From contig NZ_LMDF01000005.1 in NCBI RefSeq assembly GCF_001425745.1, forward strand, positions 418,829 to 482,828: a stretch of 64,000 nucleotides of DNA, in the 5' to 3' direction. The notes beneath the pieces are model-generated. The model was given only the letters and a program-made list of their open reading frames with translations, had not been told where the DNA came from and ran no database searches. This document shows, piece by piece, positions 9,630 through 18,474 of the stretch. Origin of the DNA: Caulobacter sp. Root343 (lineage in GTDB: Bacteria; Pseudomonadota; Alphaproteobacteria; Caulobacterales; Caulobacteraceae). Numbering within the stretch: the first letter of the stretch is position 1; each line of letters opens with the position of its first letter. A program made the position numbers and the translations under genes.

Positions 9630-10046
9630 CTATCGCGGGCGCCGGGGCTGGGGCCGCGGATAGCTCTCCAGCGCGTCGGCGCGGTCGGTCGTGTGGTCCA
9701 GGATGCAGATCTCGCCTTCGATCCGGCCCTGGCGGCCGTACTCGGCCTCGTCGTCATAGACCCCGCACATCTCGTCGCGGCCCTTGATCCACCCGCGCTG
9801 CTCGTCGCGCAGAGCGGCCTGGCGCGCGGGCGGCAGGCGGCGGATGACGGCCTTGTAGACCCGGTTGAGCCGGGCATCCTCGACGTCGAGGAGGTCGGCC
9901 ACGCACTGCAGCATCTCCATGTTCGACTTGGCGTGCGCGTCGCACTGCTCGACGGGCGACAGCGGCTGCGGGCGGCGCGCTGGGGTCGCGGCCAAGGCCG
10001 GGACAGCGGCCAACAGGGCGGTCGTCAGGACGAAAGCGCGGATCAT
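9630..10046 (-). CDS. Secreted LprI/DUF1311 family protein
   Basis: A 138-residue protein starting at the ATG at 10046 with GGAGC eight bases upstream. The signal peptide MIRAFVLTTALLAAVPALAA is followed by one LprI module: C34-like cysteine, VEDARLNRVYKAVIRRL, EQRGWIKGRDEMCGVY and a late EGEICILDHTTDRADALE. It shares the leader (GGAGCTT..CCG-ATGATCCG) with the 9607 gene, so these two are recent duplicates. Predicted periplasmic; function unknown beyond possible lysozyme inhibition. Confidence 0.85.
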   Translation of the reverse strand: MIRAFVLTTALLAAVPALAATPARRPQPLSPVEQCDAHAKSNMEMLQCVADLLDVEDARLNRVYKAVIRRLPPARQAALRDEQRGWIKGRDEMCGVYDDEAEYGRQGRIEGEICILDHTTDRADALESYPRPQPRRPR

Positions 10047-10120
10047 CGGGCAAGCTCCACCATGGAGCGCCACCCTAGCGCGCGCCACACCAAACGCCAG
10101 CCCACGTTGATCTCGCGCGG

Positions 10121-10525
10121 TCAGCGCCGCAACCGACGCTCCAGCTCGTCGGCGCGCGTCTCGGTGGCCTGGGCCAGGCAGGTGTTGGCGTAGATCGCGG
10201 CCTGGCCGCCGCCGCCGTATCCGCCTCGGCATTGGCCGTCGCGGTCCTTGATCCATCGCTTCTGGGAGGCGCGGAGCGAGGCCTGCTGCGGCGGCTTCAG
10301 CGGGGCCAGGGCGGCTTTGTAGGCGCGGTCCAGCCGGGCGTCCTCGCGGTCGAGGACCTCGGTGACACAGCCCAGGCGCTCGGGATGGGGCCCGCCGCGC
10401 TTGTCGCAGCGGTCGAGCGCCGCGTTGGCCGACGGGGAATGGGATACGGGCCGGCGAGCTTGCGCCTCGACCGTCGGCGCGGCCAGCAGGACCACGAGGG
10501 TCGCGGCGGCGAGGGATTGGATCAT
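10121..10525 (-). CDS. Secreted LprI/DUF1311 family protein
   Basis: A 134-residue member of the array. Signal peptide MIQSLAAATLVVLLAAPTVE, then RCDKRGGPHPERLGCVTEVL, REDARLDRAYKAALAPL, RASQKRWIKDRDGQCRGGYG and NTCLAQATETRADELERRL. The last motif (T.RADELE) is shared with all other members. A short Gly-rich GGYGGGG loop is unique to this copy. GGAGC ribosome site upstream of the ATG at 10525. Confidence 0.85.
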   Translation of the reverse strand: MIQSLAAATLVVLLAAPTVEAQARRPVSHSPSANAALDRCDKRGGPHPERLGCVTEVLDREDARLDRAYKAALAPLKPPQQASLRASQKRWIKDRDGQCRGGYGGGGQAAIYANTCLAQATETRADELERRLRR

Positions 10526-10564
10526 TTTGGGCGGGCTCCAGCAGGGAGCGCGACCCTAGCAGTT

Positions 10565-10963
10565 TCAGCCGAGCTTGCGGAAATCTTCCAGCTCGTCGGC
10601 GCGGCGCGCGGTGCGATCGAGCCGGCAGCTGGCGGCCTCGACGCGGCTGATCGTGCCCCAGTCGGGATCGGCGAGGCTGGCGCAGTCGGCGTCGCGGAAG
10701 GCGATCCAGGCGCGCTGGGCCTTTTGCAGAGCAGCCTTCTGGCGCGGAAGCTCCAGGCGCTTGAGGGCGACCTGGTAGGCGCGGTTCAGGCGGGCGTCCT
10801 GGGCCTGCCACTCGGTCCCGATACAATCGATCATGCCGGCCGTGCTCTGGCCCGACGGCGCGGCCAGGCACTTGTCGTAGGCGGCGGAGTACTTCGGGTC
10901 GGCGGCCCGGGCCGGCGAGGCGGCGGCGGCCAGCAGCAGAACGGCGGCGAAGAAACGGATCAT
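10565..10963 (-). CDS. Secreted LprI/DUF1311 family protein
   Basis: Start chosen at the ATG at 10963 because GGAGCCCAGC directly precedes it and the signal peptide MIRFFAAVLLLAAAASPARA begins there; 132 residues. Mature part: YDKCLAAPSGQS, QDARLNRAYQVALKRL, QRAWIAFRDADCASL, ASCRLDRTARRADELED. It is the upstream-most gene of the four-gene minus-strand array and the closest to a canonical LprI domain. Predicted periplasmic. Confidence 0.86.
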   Translation of the reverse strand: MIRFFAAVLLLAAAASPARAADPKYSAAYDKCLAAPSGQSTAGMIDCIGTEWQAQDARLNRAYQVALKRLELPRQKAALQKAQRAWIAFRDADCASLADPDWGTISRVEAASCRLDRTARRADELEDFRKLG

Positions 10964-11005
10964 GCTGGGCTCCAACACGCCAGGGCCCTCCGCCGCCGAC
11001 GCCCT

Positions 11006-11434
11006 CTAATGCCCCGAAACGCCCAGGCGGTTCCAGAGGTTGATCATCGCCACGCAGGCGGTCAGGGCGCTGGCCTGCTGGTCGGTGTAGTGCTCGCGCA
11101 GAGCCGCCCGTAGCGGGGCCAGGTCGTGGGCGGGAAGCTTGGTCAGGGCCTCGGCCCAGGCCAAGGCGGCCTTTTCGGCGGCGGTGTAGTCGTCGACGTG
11201 CGGCCAGACCGTAAGGCGATCCAGTCGGTCGTTCGTCTCGCCGTCCTGCCGGGCCTCGTGGCTGTGCATCTTCACGCAATAGGCGCAGTCGTTTAGCTGC
11301 GAGACGCGCAGATAGATCAGGTGCTTCAGGCCGCTCGGAATGCCCGCCGCGCGCACCGTCCCCTCGGCGGCGATGAAGGCCTTGTAGATCTCGGGAACGT
11401 TCTGGTCGTGGCGGAAGGCGGCGGTGTCGCCCAT
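11006..11434 (-). CDS. AhpD-like carboxymuconolactone decarboxylase family protein
   Basis: A 142-residue alkylhydroperoxidase-like protein. The redox motif DCAYCVKMHSHEARQDG has the CxxC and following histidine typical of the AhpD core, in which the cysteines reduce peroxides or peroxiredoxin partners. The remainder (KAALAWAEALTKL, TACVAMINLWNRLGV) matches the family. An AGGAGC site precedes the ATG at 11434. It stands alone between accA and the LprI array. Confidence 0.9.
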   Translation of the reverse strand: MGDTAAFRHDQNVPEIYKAFIAAEGTVRAAGIPSGLKHLIYLRVSQLNDCAYCVKMHSHEARQDGETNDRLDRLTVWPHVDDYTAAEKAALAWAEALTKLPAHDLAPLRAALREHYTDQQASALTACVAMINLWNRLGVSGH

Positions 11435-11522
11435 GGTCTTGCTCCTGGTCTGGGGCCGATTGGCCCTTCAGGGAACAGGACGAGGCTAGGGCCGCCGTTG
11501 TGACGTCCGCGACTGGAAAATC

Positions 11523-12485
11523 CTACTGCAGACCCGCGCGGCCGATGGCGTAGAAGCGCTCGGAGCGCTGCTTCTTCAGCTCGGCCGCGCTCATGGCGAC
11601 CATGGCCTTCAGCTCGTCCTCGACCGCGTCGCCGACCGCCTGGATCGCCGCGTCGGAGTCCGAATGGGCGCCGCCGGCCGGCTCCTCGATGATCCGGTCG
11701 ACGATGCCCAGCTTGATCAGGTCCTGAGCGGTGATGCGCATCTGGGTCGCCGCGTCCTTGGCCCGGGCCCCGTCGCGCCACAGGATCGAGGCCGCGCCTT
11801 CCGGCGAGATCACCGAATAGATCGAGTGCTCCAGGATCAGCACCTTGTTGGCGCCGGCCAGGGCGATGGCCCCGCCGGAGCCGCCCTCGCCGACGATCGT
11901 GGCGATCATCGGCACTTCCAGGGTCAGGCAGCGTTCGGTCGAGCGGGCGATGGCCTCGGCCTGGCCGCGCTCCTCGGCGCCCAAGCCCGGATAGGCCCCG
12001 GCCGTGTCGACGAAGGTCAGGACCGGCAGGCTGAAACGCTCGGCCATGTCCATCAGCCGGACAGCTTTGCGATAGCCCTCGGGGCGGGCCATGCCGAAGT
12101 TGTGCTTCAGGCGCGTGGTGGTGTCGTGGCCCTTCTCATGACCCATGACCACGACCGGCTGGCCCCGGAAGCGGCCCAGGCCGCCGACGATGGCCTGGTC
12201 GTCGGCGAACTTGCGGTCGCCGCGCAGCTCGACGAACTCGTCGATCAGCCCCGCGACATAATCGCGCAGGTGGGGTCGCTGGGGGTGCCGGGCGACCATG
12301 GTCTTCTGCCACGCGTCGAGGTTGGCGTAGGCTTCCTTGCGGAGGTCCTGAGCGCGGTCGCGCAGGGCCTGGATCTCGGCGTCGAACGCCCCCGGGCCAG
12401 CCGTTTCGGAGAGCCGCGACAGCTCCTCGATTTTGCTTTCCAGGTCAGCGATTGGGCGTTCGAAATCGAGATAATGGGCGGCCAT
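11523..12485 (-). CDS. accA: Acetyl-CoA carboxylase carboxyltransferase subunit alpha
   Basis: Transfers the carboxyl group from carboxybiotin to acetyl-CoA to make malonyl-CoA, the first step of fatty acid synthesis, together with AccD. The 320-residue length is normal. Signature segments: YLDFERPIADLESKIEELSR at the N-terminus, FAPILDFVELRGDR-type DEFVELRGDRKFADD, GGLGRFRGQPVVVMGHEKG, FVDTAGAYPGLGAEERGQAE, GEGGSGGAIALAGANKVLIL and SVISPEGAASILW. Monocistronic on the minus strand; the 289-base region upstream holds its promoter and that of the divergent small gene. Confidence 0.97.
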   Translation of the reverse strand: MAAHYLDFERPIADLESKIEELSRLSETAGPGAFDAEIQALRDRAQDLRKEAYANLDAWQKTMVARHPQRPHLRDYVAGLIDEFVELRGDRKFADDQAIVGGLGRFRGQPVVVMGHEKGHDTTTRLKHNFGMARPEGYRKAVRLMDMAERFSLPVLTFVDTAGAYPGLGAEERGQAEAIARSTERCLTLEVPMIATIVGEGGSGGAIALAGANKVLILEHSIYSVISPEGAASILWRDGARAKDAATQMRITAQDLIKLGIVDRIIEEPAGGAHSDSDAAIQAVGDAVEDELKAMVAMSAAELKKQRSERFYAIGRAGLQ

Positions 12486-12774
12486 GGACTCTTAAACGTC
12501 GCCGTTAATGAAAGGGTGCGAACCTAGTGGCGGAATCCGCCGAGGGAAAGAGGCGAGATTCCGGCGAGGAACCGCCGCGAATCCGACGTGTTTTATCCAC
12601 AGGCTGAAACGTGAGGATCCCCAGGTGAGTCTCGAATCGAGACTCTCTCCTCTGGTGAATCGCGACATAGAGTCCTATGTTGTTTTTGTAGCAGGTCGCG
12701 GAAGCCGACTTGCGCCCCCGCGGGCCCCGGCATCGAATATGTGCGGCCCCGCCTGATGAGAGCGCACAGTTCCC

Positions 12775-12975
12775 ATGCAGGTGTTCACCTTCTTCTGTGT
12801 CGAGGCCGACGGCTCGGTGCCGCGCTTCGACGTCACGCCCTGCGCGGACGATCACGCCGCGCGCGTCCGCGCCTTCGAGCTGCTCGACATGCACAACCGC
12901 TGCGACTTCGTCGAAGTGTGGCGCGGCTCGCACCGTGTGTTCGACGTCACCGCCCACCACGCGGTGGCCGCCTGA
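12775..12975 (+). CDS. Small conserved-looking hypothetical protein (66 aa)
   Basis: A 66-residue protein (MQVFTFFCVEADGSVPRFDV, then DDHAARVRAFELLDMHNRCD and FVEVWRGSHRVFDVTAHHAV) whose composition is protein-like, with alternating strands and a helix. The pattern recalls small bacterial proteins annotated as hypothetical in Caulobacter. ATG at 12775 lacks a strong ribosome site. No function inferred; it sits alone between accA and the P450 gene. Confidence 0.6.
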   Translation: MQVFTFFCVEADGSVPRFDVTPCADDHAARVRAFELLDMHNRCDFVEVWRGSHRVFDVTAHHAVAA

Positions 12976-13079
12976 TATTCTCCACGTGATGAATTATTGC
13001 GCGACAACCTGAGCGGCTATAGCCTCTGCTTCCGGATGGGGTCCAAAACGGGTCCCGCTTACCGGAAGGCCGCCGCCCC

Positions 13080-14483
13080 ATGGACACGCTTCTGCCTGAA
13101 GACGTCCGATCCGCGCCTTCCCTCATTCCGCCCACGCCCAAGGTCCATCAGCGTCCGCTTGGCGGATCGGTGCTGGGCGATGCGCGGATCGCCTGGGAGA
13201 TGGGGCGCAACCTGATCGGCGCCTGGAGCGAGGCGGATTTCGACAGCCTCGTCACGCCCTACCGGTTCATGGGCCAAGCCGGACTGGTGGTCAGCGACCC
13301 CGCCGGCGTGCGCCACGTCCTGACCTCGCCGACCTATCGCCGGCCGGTGAAGGTCGGTCGGCCGCTGAGGCCACTCGTCGGCGAAGGCCTGCTGCTGAGC
13401 GAGGGCGAGACCTGGAAGCGCCAGCGCAAGAGCCTGGCTCCGGTCTTCACCCCGGCCGCGATCGGCGGCCTGGTTCCGCATTTCGCCGCCGCCGGCGCCG
13501 ACCTGGTCGAGCGCCTGGCCGGCCAGGATCGCGCCAATCTCTCGGAAGCCTTCCACCACGCCGCCCTCGACGCGGTGCTGCGCGCCCTGTTCTCCCGGTC
13601 CGCCGCCACGGATGGCGCGACCCTGGCCGAGATCGCGCGGCGCTATGTCGACGGGCCGGCCCACTTCCGGATGCTGGACTTCATCGGCCGTGGCGTCGAC
13701 GACCTGACCTTCGCGGACGGCGATCGCCGGCGGCTCGGTGGGCGCTGGTTGACCGCAGTCGACACGATCGTCGCGGAGCGCCGGGCCGCGCCGCATCCGG
13801 AAGGCCGCGATCTGCTGGACCGCCTGCTGGCCGCGCGCGACGAGGACGGCGCGCCCCTGCCCGACCAGGAGATCCGCGACCAGTGCAGCTCGATGCTGGC
13901 CGCCGGCTTCGAAACCACCTCGCGCCTGCTGTTCTGGGCCGTCTATCTGTTGGCCCTGGATCCGGTGACGCAAGATCGCGTCCGGGCCGAAGTGCTCGCC
14001 TTCCCGGCCGAGCATGCGACAAGCCTCGACGACCTGAAGGCGTGGCCGCTGCTGCGGTCGGTGCTGTTCGAGACCCTGCGGCTCTATCCCCCGGCGCCGA
14101 CCTTCGGCCGCGAGGCGCTGGTCGACGACGTGGTGCTGGGCCATCCGATCCCGGCCGGCGGCATGGTCACCATCAGCCCCTGGCTGATCCATCGGCACCG
14201 CAAGCTGTGGGACGCTCCTGCCGCCTTTCGCCCGGACCGGTTCATCGACCAGCCACATCCGTGGGGCCATGAGGCCTTCATTCCGTTCGGCGCGGGGCCC
14301 CGCGTCTGCATCGGGGCCGGCTTCGCCTTGGCCGAGGCCCAGATCATCCTGGCCAGCCTGCTGGGCCGGTTCCGGATCGCCATGGCCGGCGACCGGCCGG
14401 TGCTGCCCAAGGCCTCGATCACCCTGGGGCCCGACCATGAGCCGGACTTCCAGCTGAGCCCGATCGTACAAGCGCGGCCTTGA
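13080..14483 (+). CDS. Cytochrome P450
   Basis: A 467-residue haem monooxygenase. Motifs in order: WKRQRKSLAPVF (C helix W-x-x-x-R), I-helix oxygen-binding AGFETTSR, K-helix ExxR in LFETLRLYPPAP, the FRPDRF meander, and the haem-ligand loop FIPFGAGPRVCIGAGFA with the thiolate cysteine at residue 410. Length and the self-standing domain indicate a bacterial class I-type enzyme needing separate ferredoxin partners, none of which is adjacent. The substrate is unknown; the sequence resembles the CYP4/CYP102-like branch more than CYP101. Confidence 0.95.
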   Translation: MDTLLPEDVRSAPSLIPPTPKVHQRPLGGSVLGDARIAWEMGRNLIGAWSEADFDSLVTPYRFMGQAGLVVSDPAGVRHVLTSPTYRRPVKVGRPLRPLVGEGLLLSEGETWKRQRKSLAPVFTPAAIGGLVPHFAAAGADLVERLAGQDRANLSEAFHHAALDAVLRALFSRSAATDGATLAEIARRYVDGPAHFRMLDFIGRGVDDLTFADGDRRRLGGRWLTAVDTIVAERRAAPHPEGRDLLDRLLAARDEDGAPLPDQEIRDQCSSMLAAGFETTSRLLFWAVYLLALDPVTQDRVRAEVLAFPAEHATSLDDLKAWPLLRSVLFETLRLYPPAPTFGREALVDDVVLGHPIPAGGMVTISPWLIHRHRKLWDAPAAFRPDRFIDQPHPWGHEAFIPFGAGPRVCIGAGFALAEAQIILASLLGRFRIAMAGDRPVLPKASITLGPDHEPDFQLSPIVQARP

Positions 14484-14534
14484 AACGGGTGCTACCAAGC
14501 GCCAGTTCACAGCTCCGATTCAAGAGATCCCGCC

Positions 14535-14960
14535 ATGACCGAGACGCTCGCCACTCGCCCATTCGCCACCGCCGACGACAGCGGCCACGGCGGCCTGCAG
14601 ACCTTCGTCACGGCCGGCCCCTCGACCATCGTCGCCGACATCTCGGTGGCGCAGGGCGGCCTCGACCTGGGGCCGGATCCGCACGAGCTGGTCGCCGCCG
14701 GCCTGGCGGCCTGCACCAGCATGACCCTGCGGCTCTACGCCAACCAGAAGGGCTGGGACATCAGCGCCATGCACGTCGAGGTGTTCTCGCACTTCGACGC
14801 CGACCAGATCCCGCACGAACGCTTCGAGCGGACGATCACCATCGAGGGCAACCTCAACGAGGAGCAGCGCGAGCGCCTGTTCGAAATCGCCGAGAAATGC
14901 CCGATCCACAAGCTGCTGACGGCCGGCGCGCGGGTGGTGACCACGGTGGGCGGGGACTGA
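14535..14960 (+). CDS. OsmC-family peroxiredoxin-like protein
   Basis: A 141-residue protein of the OsmC/Ohr superfamily, which reduces organic hydroperoxides with two cysteines. The resolving region GPDPHELVAAGLAACTSMTL holds the first conserved cysteine, and the second is in FEIAEKCPIHKLLTAGARV; E/R partners are present. The DLGPDPHELV form belongs to the YhfA/OsmC-like branch. The start follows a GAGATCCCGCC stretch. It follows the P450 gene by about 50 bases and might be co-transcribed. Confidence 0.9.
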   Translation: MTETLATRPFATADDSGHGGLQTFVTAGPSTIVADISVAQGGLDLGPDPHELVAAGLAACTSMTLRLYANQKGWDISAMHVEVFSHFDADQIPHERFERTITIEGNLNEEQRERLFEIAEKCPIHKLLTAGARVVTTVGGD

Positions 14961-14984
14961 GCTTAAGCGCCGACCTCAGCAGGC

Positions 14985-15087
14985 CCCCACCTGACCTCGC
15001 TCCGCGAGGTCGTCCGCCCCCGGAGGGGGCGGAAGGTCCTTCTTCCCCCTCCGGGGGAGGAGCGCCGAAGGCGCGGAGGGGGCAAGT
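14985..15087. repeat. CCTCCGGGGGAGG hairpin repeat, second copy
   Basis: Between the convergent OsmC and CoA-ester lyase genes. It contains a GACCTCGCTCCGCGAGGTC hairpin, a CCGCCCCCGGAGGGGGCGG palindrome, then TTCCCCCTCCGGGGGAGGAG and CGCCGAAGGCG ending in GAGGGGGCAAG. The last part nearly matches the element after uvrB at 1186-1237. It is probably the bidirectional transcription-end structure for both genes. Confidence 0.7.
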
Positions 15088-15090
15088 GAC

Positions 15091-16140
15091 CTAAAACCCG
15101 TACAACGCCCGATACTCCGCATCCTTCGCCGCGATCTGGCGCGCGCAGTCGACCATCACCTTGGCCTGTTTCCAGGTGGCGTCGTCCTGCATCTTGCCGT
15201 CGATCATCGCCACGCCCGTGCCGTCGGGCATGGCCTCCAGGATCTTGCGGGCGAAGGCGACCTCGTCCGGGGCCGGGCTGAACACCGCCTTGGCGATGGC
15301 GATCTGGCTGGGGTGCAGGCTCCAGGCGCCGGCGCAGCCCATCAGGAAGGCGTTGCGGAACTGCTGCTCGCAGGCGACCGGGTCGTCGATCGCGCCGAAC
15401 GGGCCGTAGAACGGCTTGACGCCGTGGGCGGCGCAGGCGTCGACCATCTTGGCGAAGGTGTAGTGCCAGAGGTCCTGCTGCACCGAGGCGCGGGGCGAAC
15501 CGTCCGCATGCGGATCTTCTATGACGCGGTAGCCAGGATGGCCGCCGCCGACCCGGGTGGTCTTCATGGCGCGGCTGGCCGCGAGGTCGGCCGGACCAAG
15601 CGAAATCCCCTGCATCCGCGGGCTGGCGCCGGCGATGGCCTCGACGTTCATCACCCCCTCGGCCGTCTCCAGGATGGCGTGCAGCAGGATCGGCCGGGTG
15701 ACGCCGTGCTTGGCCTCCAGCGAGGCCAGGAGCTGGTCCATGTAGAAGATGTCCCACGGCCCCTCGACCTTGGGGACCATGATCACGTCGACCTTGTCGC
15801 CGGCCTTCTCGACGATGGTGGCGACCTCGTCCAGGTGCCAGGGCGAGTTCAGGCAGTTGATCCGCGTCCAGAAGCCGACGCCCAGCGCCTTGAAATCCAC
15901 CTCGCGCGACATGGCGATCAGGCCGGCCAGGGCCGCGCCCTTGGCGTCGGCGGGGATGGCGTCTTCCAGGTTGGCCAGGATCACGTCGACGGTCGGGGCG
16001 ATCTCGGCGACCTTGGCGCGGACCTTCTCCAGGTGCGGCGGCACGAAGTGGATCATCCGCTCCACGCGGGCGGGCGGCTCGCGGTACGGCGTCGGCGCGC
16101 CGATGGCCAAGGGTTTGAAAAAGCCGCGCGGCGTCTTCAT
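15091..16140 (-). CDS. HpcH/HpaI-CitE family CoA-ester lyase (malyl-CoA lyase-like)
   Basis: A 349-residue TIM-barrel lyase that cleaves or forms beta-hydroxyacyl-CoA thioesters such as malyl-CoA or methylmalyl-CoA. Metal and substrate motifs: [20 protein letters not shown] (acidic ligand E/D), [47 protein letters not shown] with the catalytic-type E, and [15 protein letters not shown]. The length over 340 residues favours the malyl/beta-methylmalyl-CoA lyase branch over the citrate lyase beta subunit. GGGGAG ribosome site before the ATG at 16140. Isolated, so the pathway is not shown. Confidence 0.88.
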   Translation of the reverse strand: MKTPRGFFKPLAIGAPTPYREPPARVERMIHFVPPHLEKVRAKVAEIAPTVDVILANLEDAIPADAKGAALAGLIAMSREVDFKALGVGFWTRINCLNSPWHLDEVATIVEKAGDKVDVIMVPKVEGPWDIFYMDQLLASLEAKHGVTRPILLHAILETAEGVMNVEAIAGASPRMQGISLGPADLAASRAMKTTRVGGGHPGYRVIEDPHADGSPRASVQQDLWHYTFAKMVDACAAHGVKPFYGPFGAIDDPVACEQQFRNAFLMGCAGAWSLHPSQIAIAKAVFSPAPDEVAFARKILEAMPDGTGVAMIDGKMQDDATWKQAKVMVDCARQIAAKDAEYRALYGF

Positions 16141-16223
16141 CGATCACTCCCCGAACTGGTTCTTATTTCGCAATTGCGAGAACCATGCGGCGGCGCGGCA
16201 TGGACGTCAAGCGACGCAGGTTA

Positions 16224-17258
16224 TCAGCGTTCAGTCTTGTCCGGCGCGGCGGATGGGGACGGCTTGGGCAGCTCCTCCGGATCCTCGCGCTCGAGGTCGT
16301 CGGCGGCGTCGTTGCTGGAGCCAGCCTTGATCGCCTTGGCCTTGCGGCGGCGGGCGGCGGGTTCCAGCTTGAGGCTGGTCAGGGCGTCCTCGCCCTCCTC
16401 GCCGAACAGGCCGCGCACGCGGATGTCCCGCTGCGGATAGGGGATCTCGATCTTGGCCCCCCGCAGGGCGTCGTCGATCAGCCAGGTATAGGCCGCGAAG
16501 ATCGCCGCCGGGCGGCGCACCGCCTCGACCGTCGGCCAGACGATCAGTTCGAACTTCAGCGCGCTCTCGCCATAGCCGACCAGCCAGACCTGGGCCCGGC
16601 GGGTGGCGTCGTCGGGCGAGGTGAACGGCGCGGCCTTGGCGGCCTTCAGCACCGCCTCGCGCACCTTGTCCTTGTCGGCCCCGAAGGCGGTGACGAACGG
16701 CACCCGGAAGCGGCGGTTGGTGTTGCGCAGGGTCCAGTTGATCACCTGGTCGTTCACCAGCACCGAGTTGGGCACCACGATGTCGGTGCTGTCATTGGTG
16801 CGGATGCGGGTGGCGCGCGGGCCAATCTCGTGGACCACGCCCCGGCCGCCGTTGGGCAGCTCGACGAAGTCGCCGACCGCCACCAGCCGCTCGAACACTA
16901 GGCTGACCCCCGACGCGAAGTCCTTGATGATGCCCTGCAAGCCGAGGCCGACGCCGACGCCCAGGGCGCCGGCGAACACGGTCAGCGAGGTCAGGTCGAC
17001 GCCCATGGTCGACAGGCCCGCCACCACGCCGATCGTCACCAGGCCGTAGGTGGCGACCTTCTCGACGATGTACAGCGACGCCGCGTTGCCGGCCGCCCGC
17101 TCGCGCAGCTTGCGCAGGCCGGCCGAGGTCAGGCGCGCGGCGACGATGGCGACGACGACGATCAGGATCCCGGCCGCCAGCCCGCCGACCGTCACCGAGG
17201 CCTTGCCCAGCTTCAGGAGTTCGAAGGAATCGAGCGTGCGGAGCGGGTTGCCGGCCAT
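16224..17258 (-). CDS. MscS-family mechanosensitive ion channel
   Basis: A 344-residue inner-membrane channel that opens on hypo-osmotic shock. Three membrane helices are visible near residues 20-45, 63-88 and 92-118, the last with the Gly/Ala-rich pore pattern GALGVGVGLGLQGIIKDFASG. The beta domain follows with the typical VGDFVELPNGGRGVVHEIGP, ATRIRTNDSTDIVVPNS and INWTLRNTNRR motifs. A C-terminal basic/acidic tail of 40 residues (AARRRKAKAIKAG...EREDPEELPK) is extra. Start at 17258. Confidence 0.94.
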   Translation of the reverse strand: MAGNPLRTLDSFELLKLGKASVTVGGLAAGILIVVVAIVAARLTSAGLRKLRERAAGNAASLYIVEKVATYGLVTIGVVAGLSTMGVDLTSLTVFAGALGVGVGLGLQGIIKDFASGVSLVFERLVAVGDFVELPNGGRGVVHEIGPRATRIRTNDSTDIVVPNSVLVNDQVINWTLRNTNRRFRVPFVTAFGADKDKVREAVLKAAKAAPFTSPDDATRRAQVWLVGYGESALKFELIVWPTVEAVRRPAAIFAAYTWLIDDALRGAKIEIPYPQRDIRVRGLFGEEGEDALTSLKLEPAARRRKAKAIKAGSSNDAADDLEREDPEELPKPSPSAAPDKTER

Positions 17259-17339
17259 GGGGCGGAGTGTGGGGGGATTGGATGGCGGGGATCAAGGGGC
17301 GGAGCGGCGAAGCGAAACGCAGATCGAGCTTTCCTTCAT

Positions 17340-17468
17340 CCGACCTCCCCGGCGAACGCCGGGGCCCAGATCAATCCTGAGCGGTTTGGGTGGGCTCGCC
17401 CGTCACCGAGCTCAAAAGTTCCTTCGCCTGGGTTCGACCTGGGCCCCGGCGTTCGCCGGGGAGGTCGG
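17340..17468. repeat. Perfect 30-bp inverted repeat, foldback element
   Basis: The arms at 17340-17369 and 17439-17468 are perfect reverse complements over 30 bases, and each arm carries an internal palindrome CCCCGGCGAACGCCGGGG. The 69-base spacer is otherwise unremarkable. It lies between the start of the MscS gene and the end of the outer-membrane protein gene, so it may end transcription of the latter or be a non-autonomous repeat. Confidence 0.85.
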
Positions 17469-17496
17469 TAGAGAGGAGACGGATAGATTGCGCCCA

Positions 17497-18474
17497 TCAC
17501 CGCACGTAGTTCACCGCGATCGCCGGCGTCACCGAGGCGGTCACGTTCCGGCCCGCCGGCACGATCCGCGCGCCGACGATCACGCCGACCTGGCTGTTGA
17601 AGTTGTACTCCACCGCCGGGGCCAGGATCAGCGCCTTGCTGACCGGGTAGCGGCGCTCGAAGCCGCCGCCGCCCAGCATCCCGGTCACCTTGGTCGAGTC
17701 GTCGCGCTGCCAGGCCAGGTCCATGGCCGCGACCCAATTGCGGGTGATGCTGTACTCGAAGGCCAGGTTGACCAGGAAGCTGTCACCCGGCTGGGCCTTG
17801 CCCGTGAAGCCGGTCGGCGTGCCGTAGACGCTGGCGCCCCTGAGTTTGGCGTTGTCCGAGCGGGTGTACTGGACGTTCAGCCGCGTGCGCAGGATCCGGC
17901 CGTTCGGCGTCCAGAAATAGTACTGCGAGTTGACGCCGACCGTCGTGGCCCAGGCCCCGCTGCCGAAGCCGTCGTTGGGACGATCGTCCAGGCCGTCGTG
18001 GCGGCCGACCGGCAGGTTCTCCTGCAGCATCACCGAGATCGTCGGGACGTGACCACCGGGCTTGTACTGGGTCAGGCGGTACTGGGCCTGGGCGGTCAGA
18101 TCGCCGATGCCGAGGCCCTGGCTCCAGCGCCCGCCGGCCCGGCGATAGCCCAGGTGCGGGATGAAGCCGGCCGTCAGGGTGTCGGTGACGCCGTACAGCA
18201 TGTAGGCCGACGAGCCGATGTTGTCGGCGTCCGGGGCGCTACGGCGCTTGCCGTCGGCGTCGAAGCTTCCGTACGGCTTGGCGTCGTACAGATAAGGCTC
18301 GAACAGGATGTGGCCCTTGGGCAGGGTCGAGGCGCCCGACGCCAGCAGCGGCCCGGTCCACCAGGCCTCGTCGAGGCCCTGGCGCTGGGGCGCTTCGGGA
18401 TTGGCGAGCGCCGGGCCGGCCAAGGCCGAGAGGGCGGCCGCGGCCAGGGCGGCGCGGCGAATGTTCGAACTCAT
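17497..18474 (-). CDS. Outer-membrane beta-barrel protein (PF13557-like transporter)
   Basis: 325 residues with a signal peptide (MSSNIRRAALAAAALSALAG, cleavage after ALA). The mature part alternates aromatic/hydrophobic strands (HILFEPYLYDA, SSAYMLYGVTDTLTAGFIPH, AQAQYRLTQYK, FLVNLAFEYSITRNW, AVEYNFNSQVGVIVGARI) and ends SVTPAIAVNYVR, a terminal strand of outer-membrane barrels. It resembles the phenol MetA-pathway/transporter family barrels. Substrate unknown. A GGGAGGATCC ribosome site precedes the ATG at 18474. Confidence 0.78.
   Translation of the reverse strand: MSSNIRRAALAAAALSALAGPALANPEAPQRQGLDEAWWTGPLLASGASTLPKGHILFEPYLYDAKPYGSFDADGKRRSAPDADNIGSSAYMLYGVTDTLTAGFIPHLGYRRAGGRWSQGLGIGDLTAQAQYRLTQYKPGGHVPTISVMLQENLPVGRHDGLDDRPNDGFGSGAWATTVGVNSQYYFWTPNGRILRTRLNVQYTRSDNAKLRGASVYGTPTGFTGKAQPGDSFLVNLAFEYSITRNWVAAMDLAWQRDDSTKVTGMLGGGGFERRYPVSKALILAPAVEYNFNSQVGVIVGARIVPAGRNVTASVTPAIAVNYVR

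Noticed and set aside
13059..14510. A 483-codon antisense frame across the P450 gene
   Set aside because: Composition artefact of the real P450 gene; repeating GQGRA-like residues and no recognisable motif.
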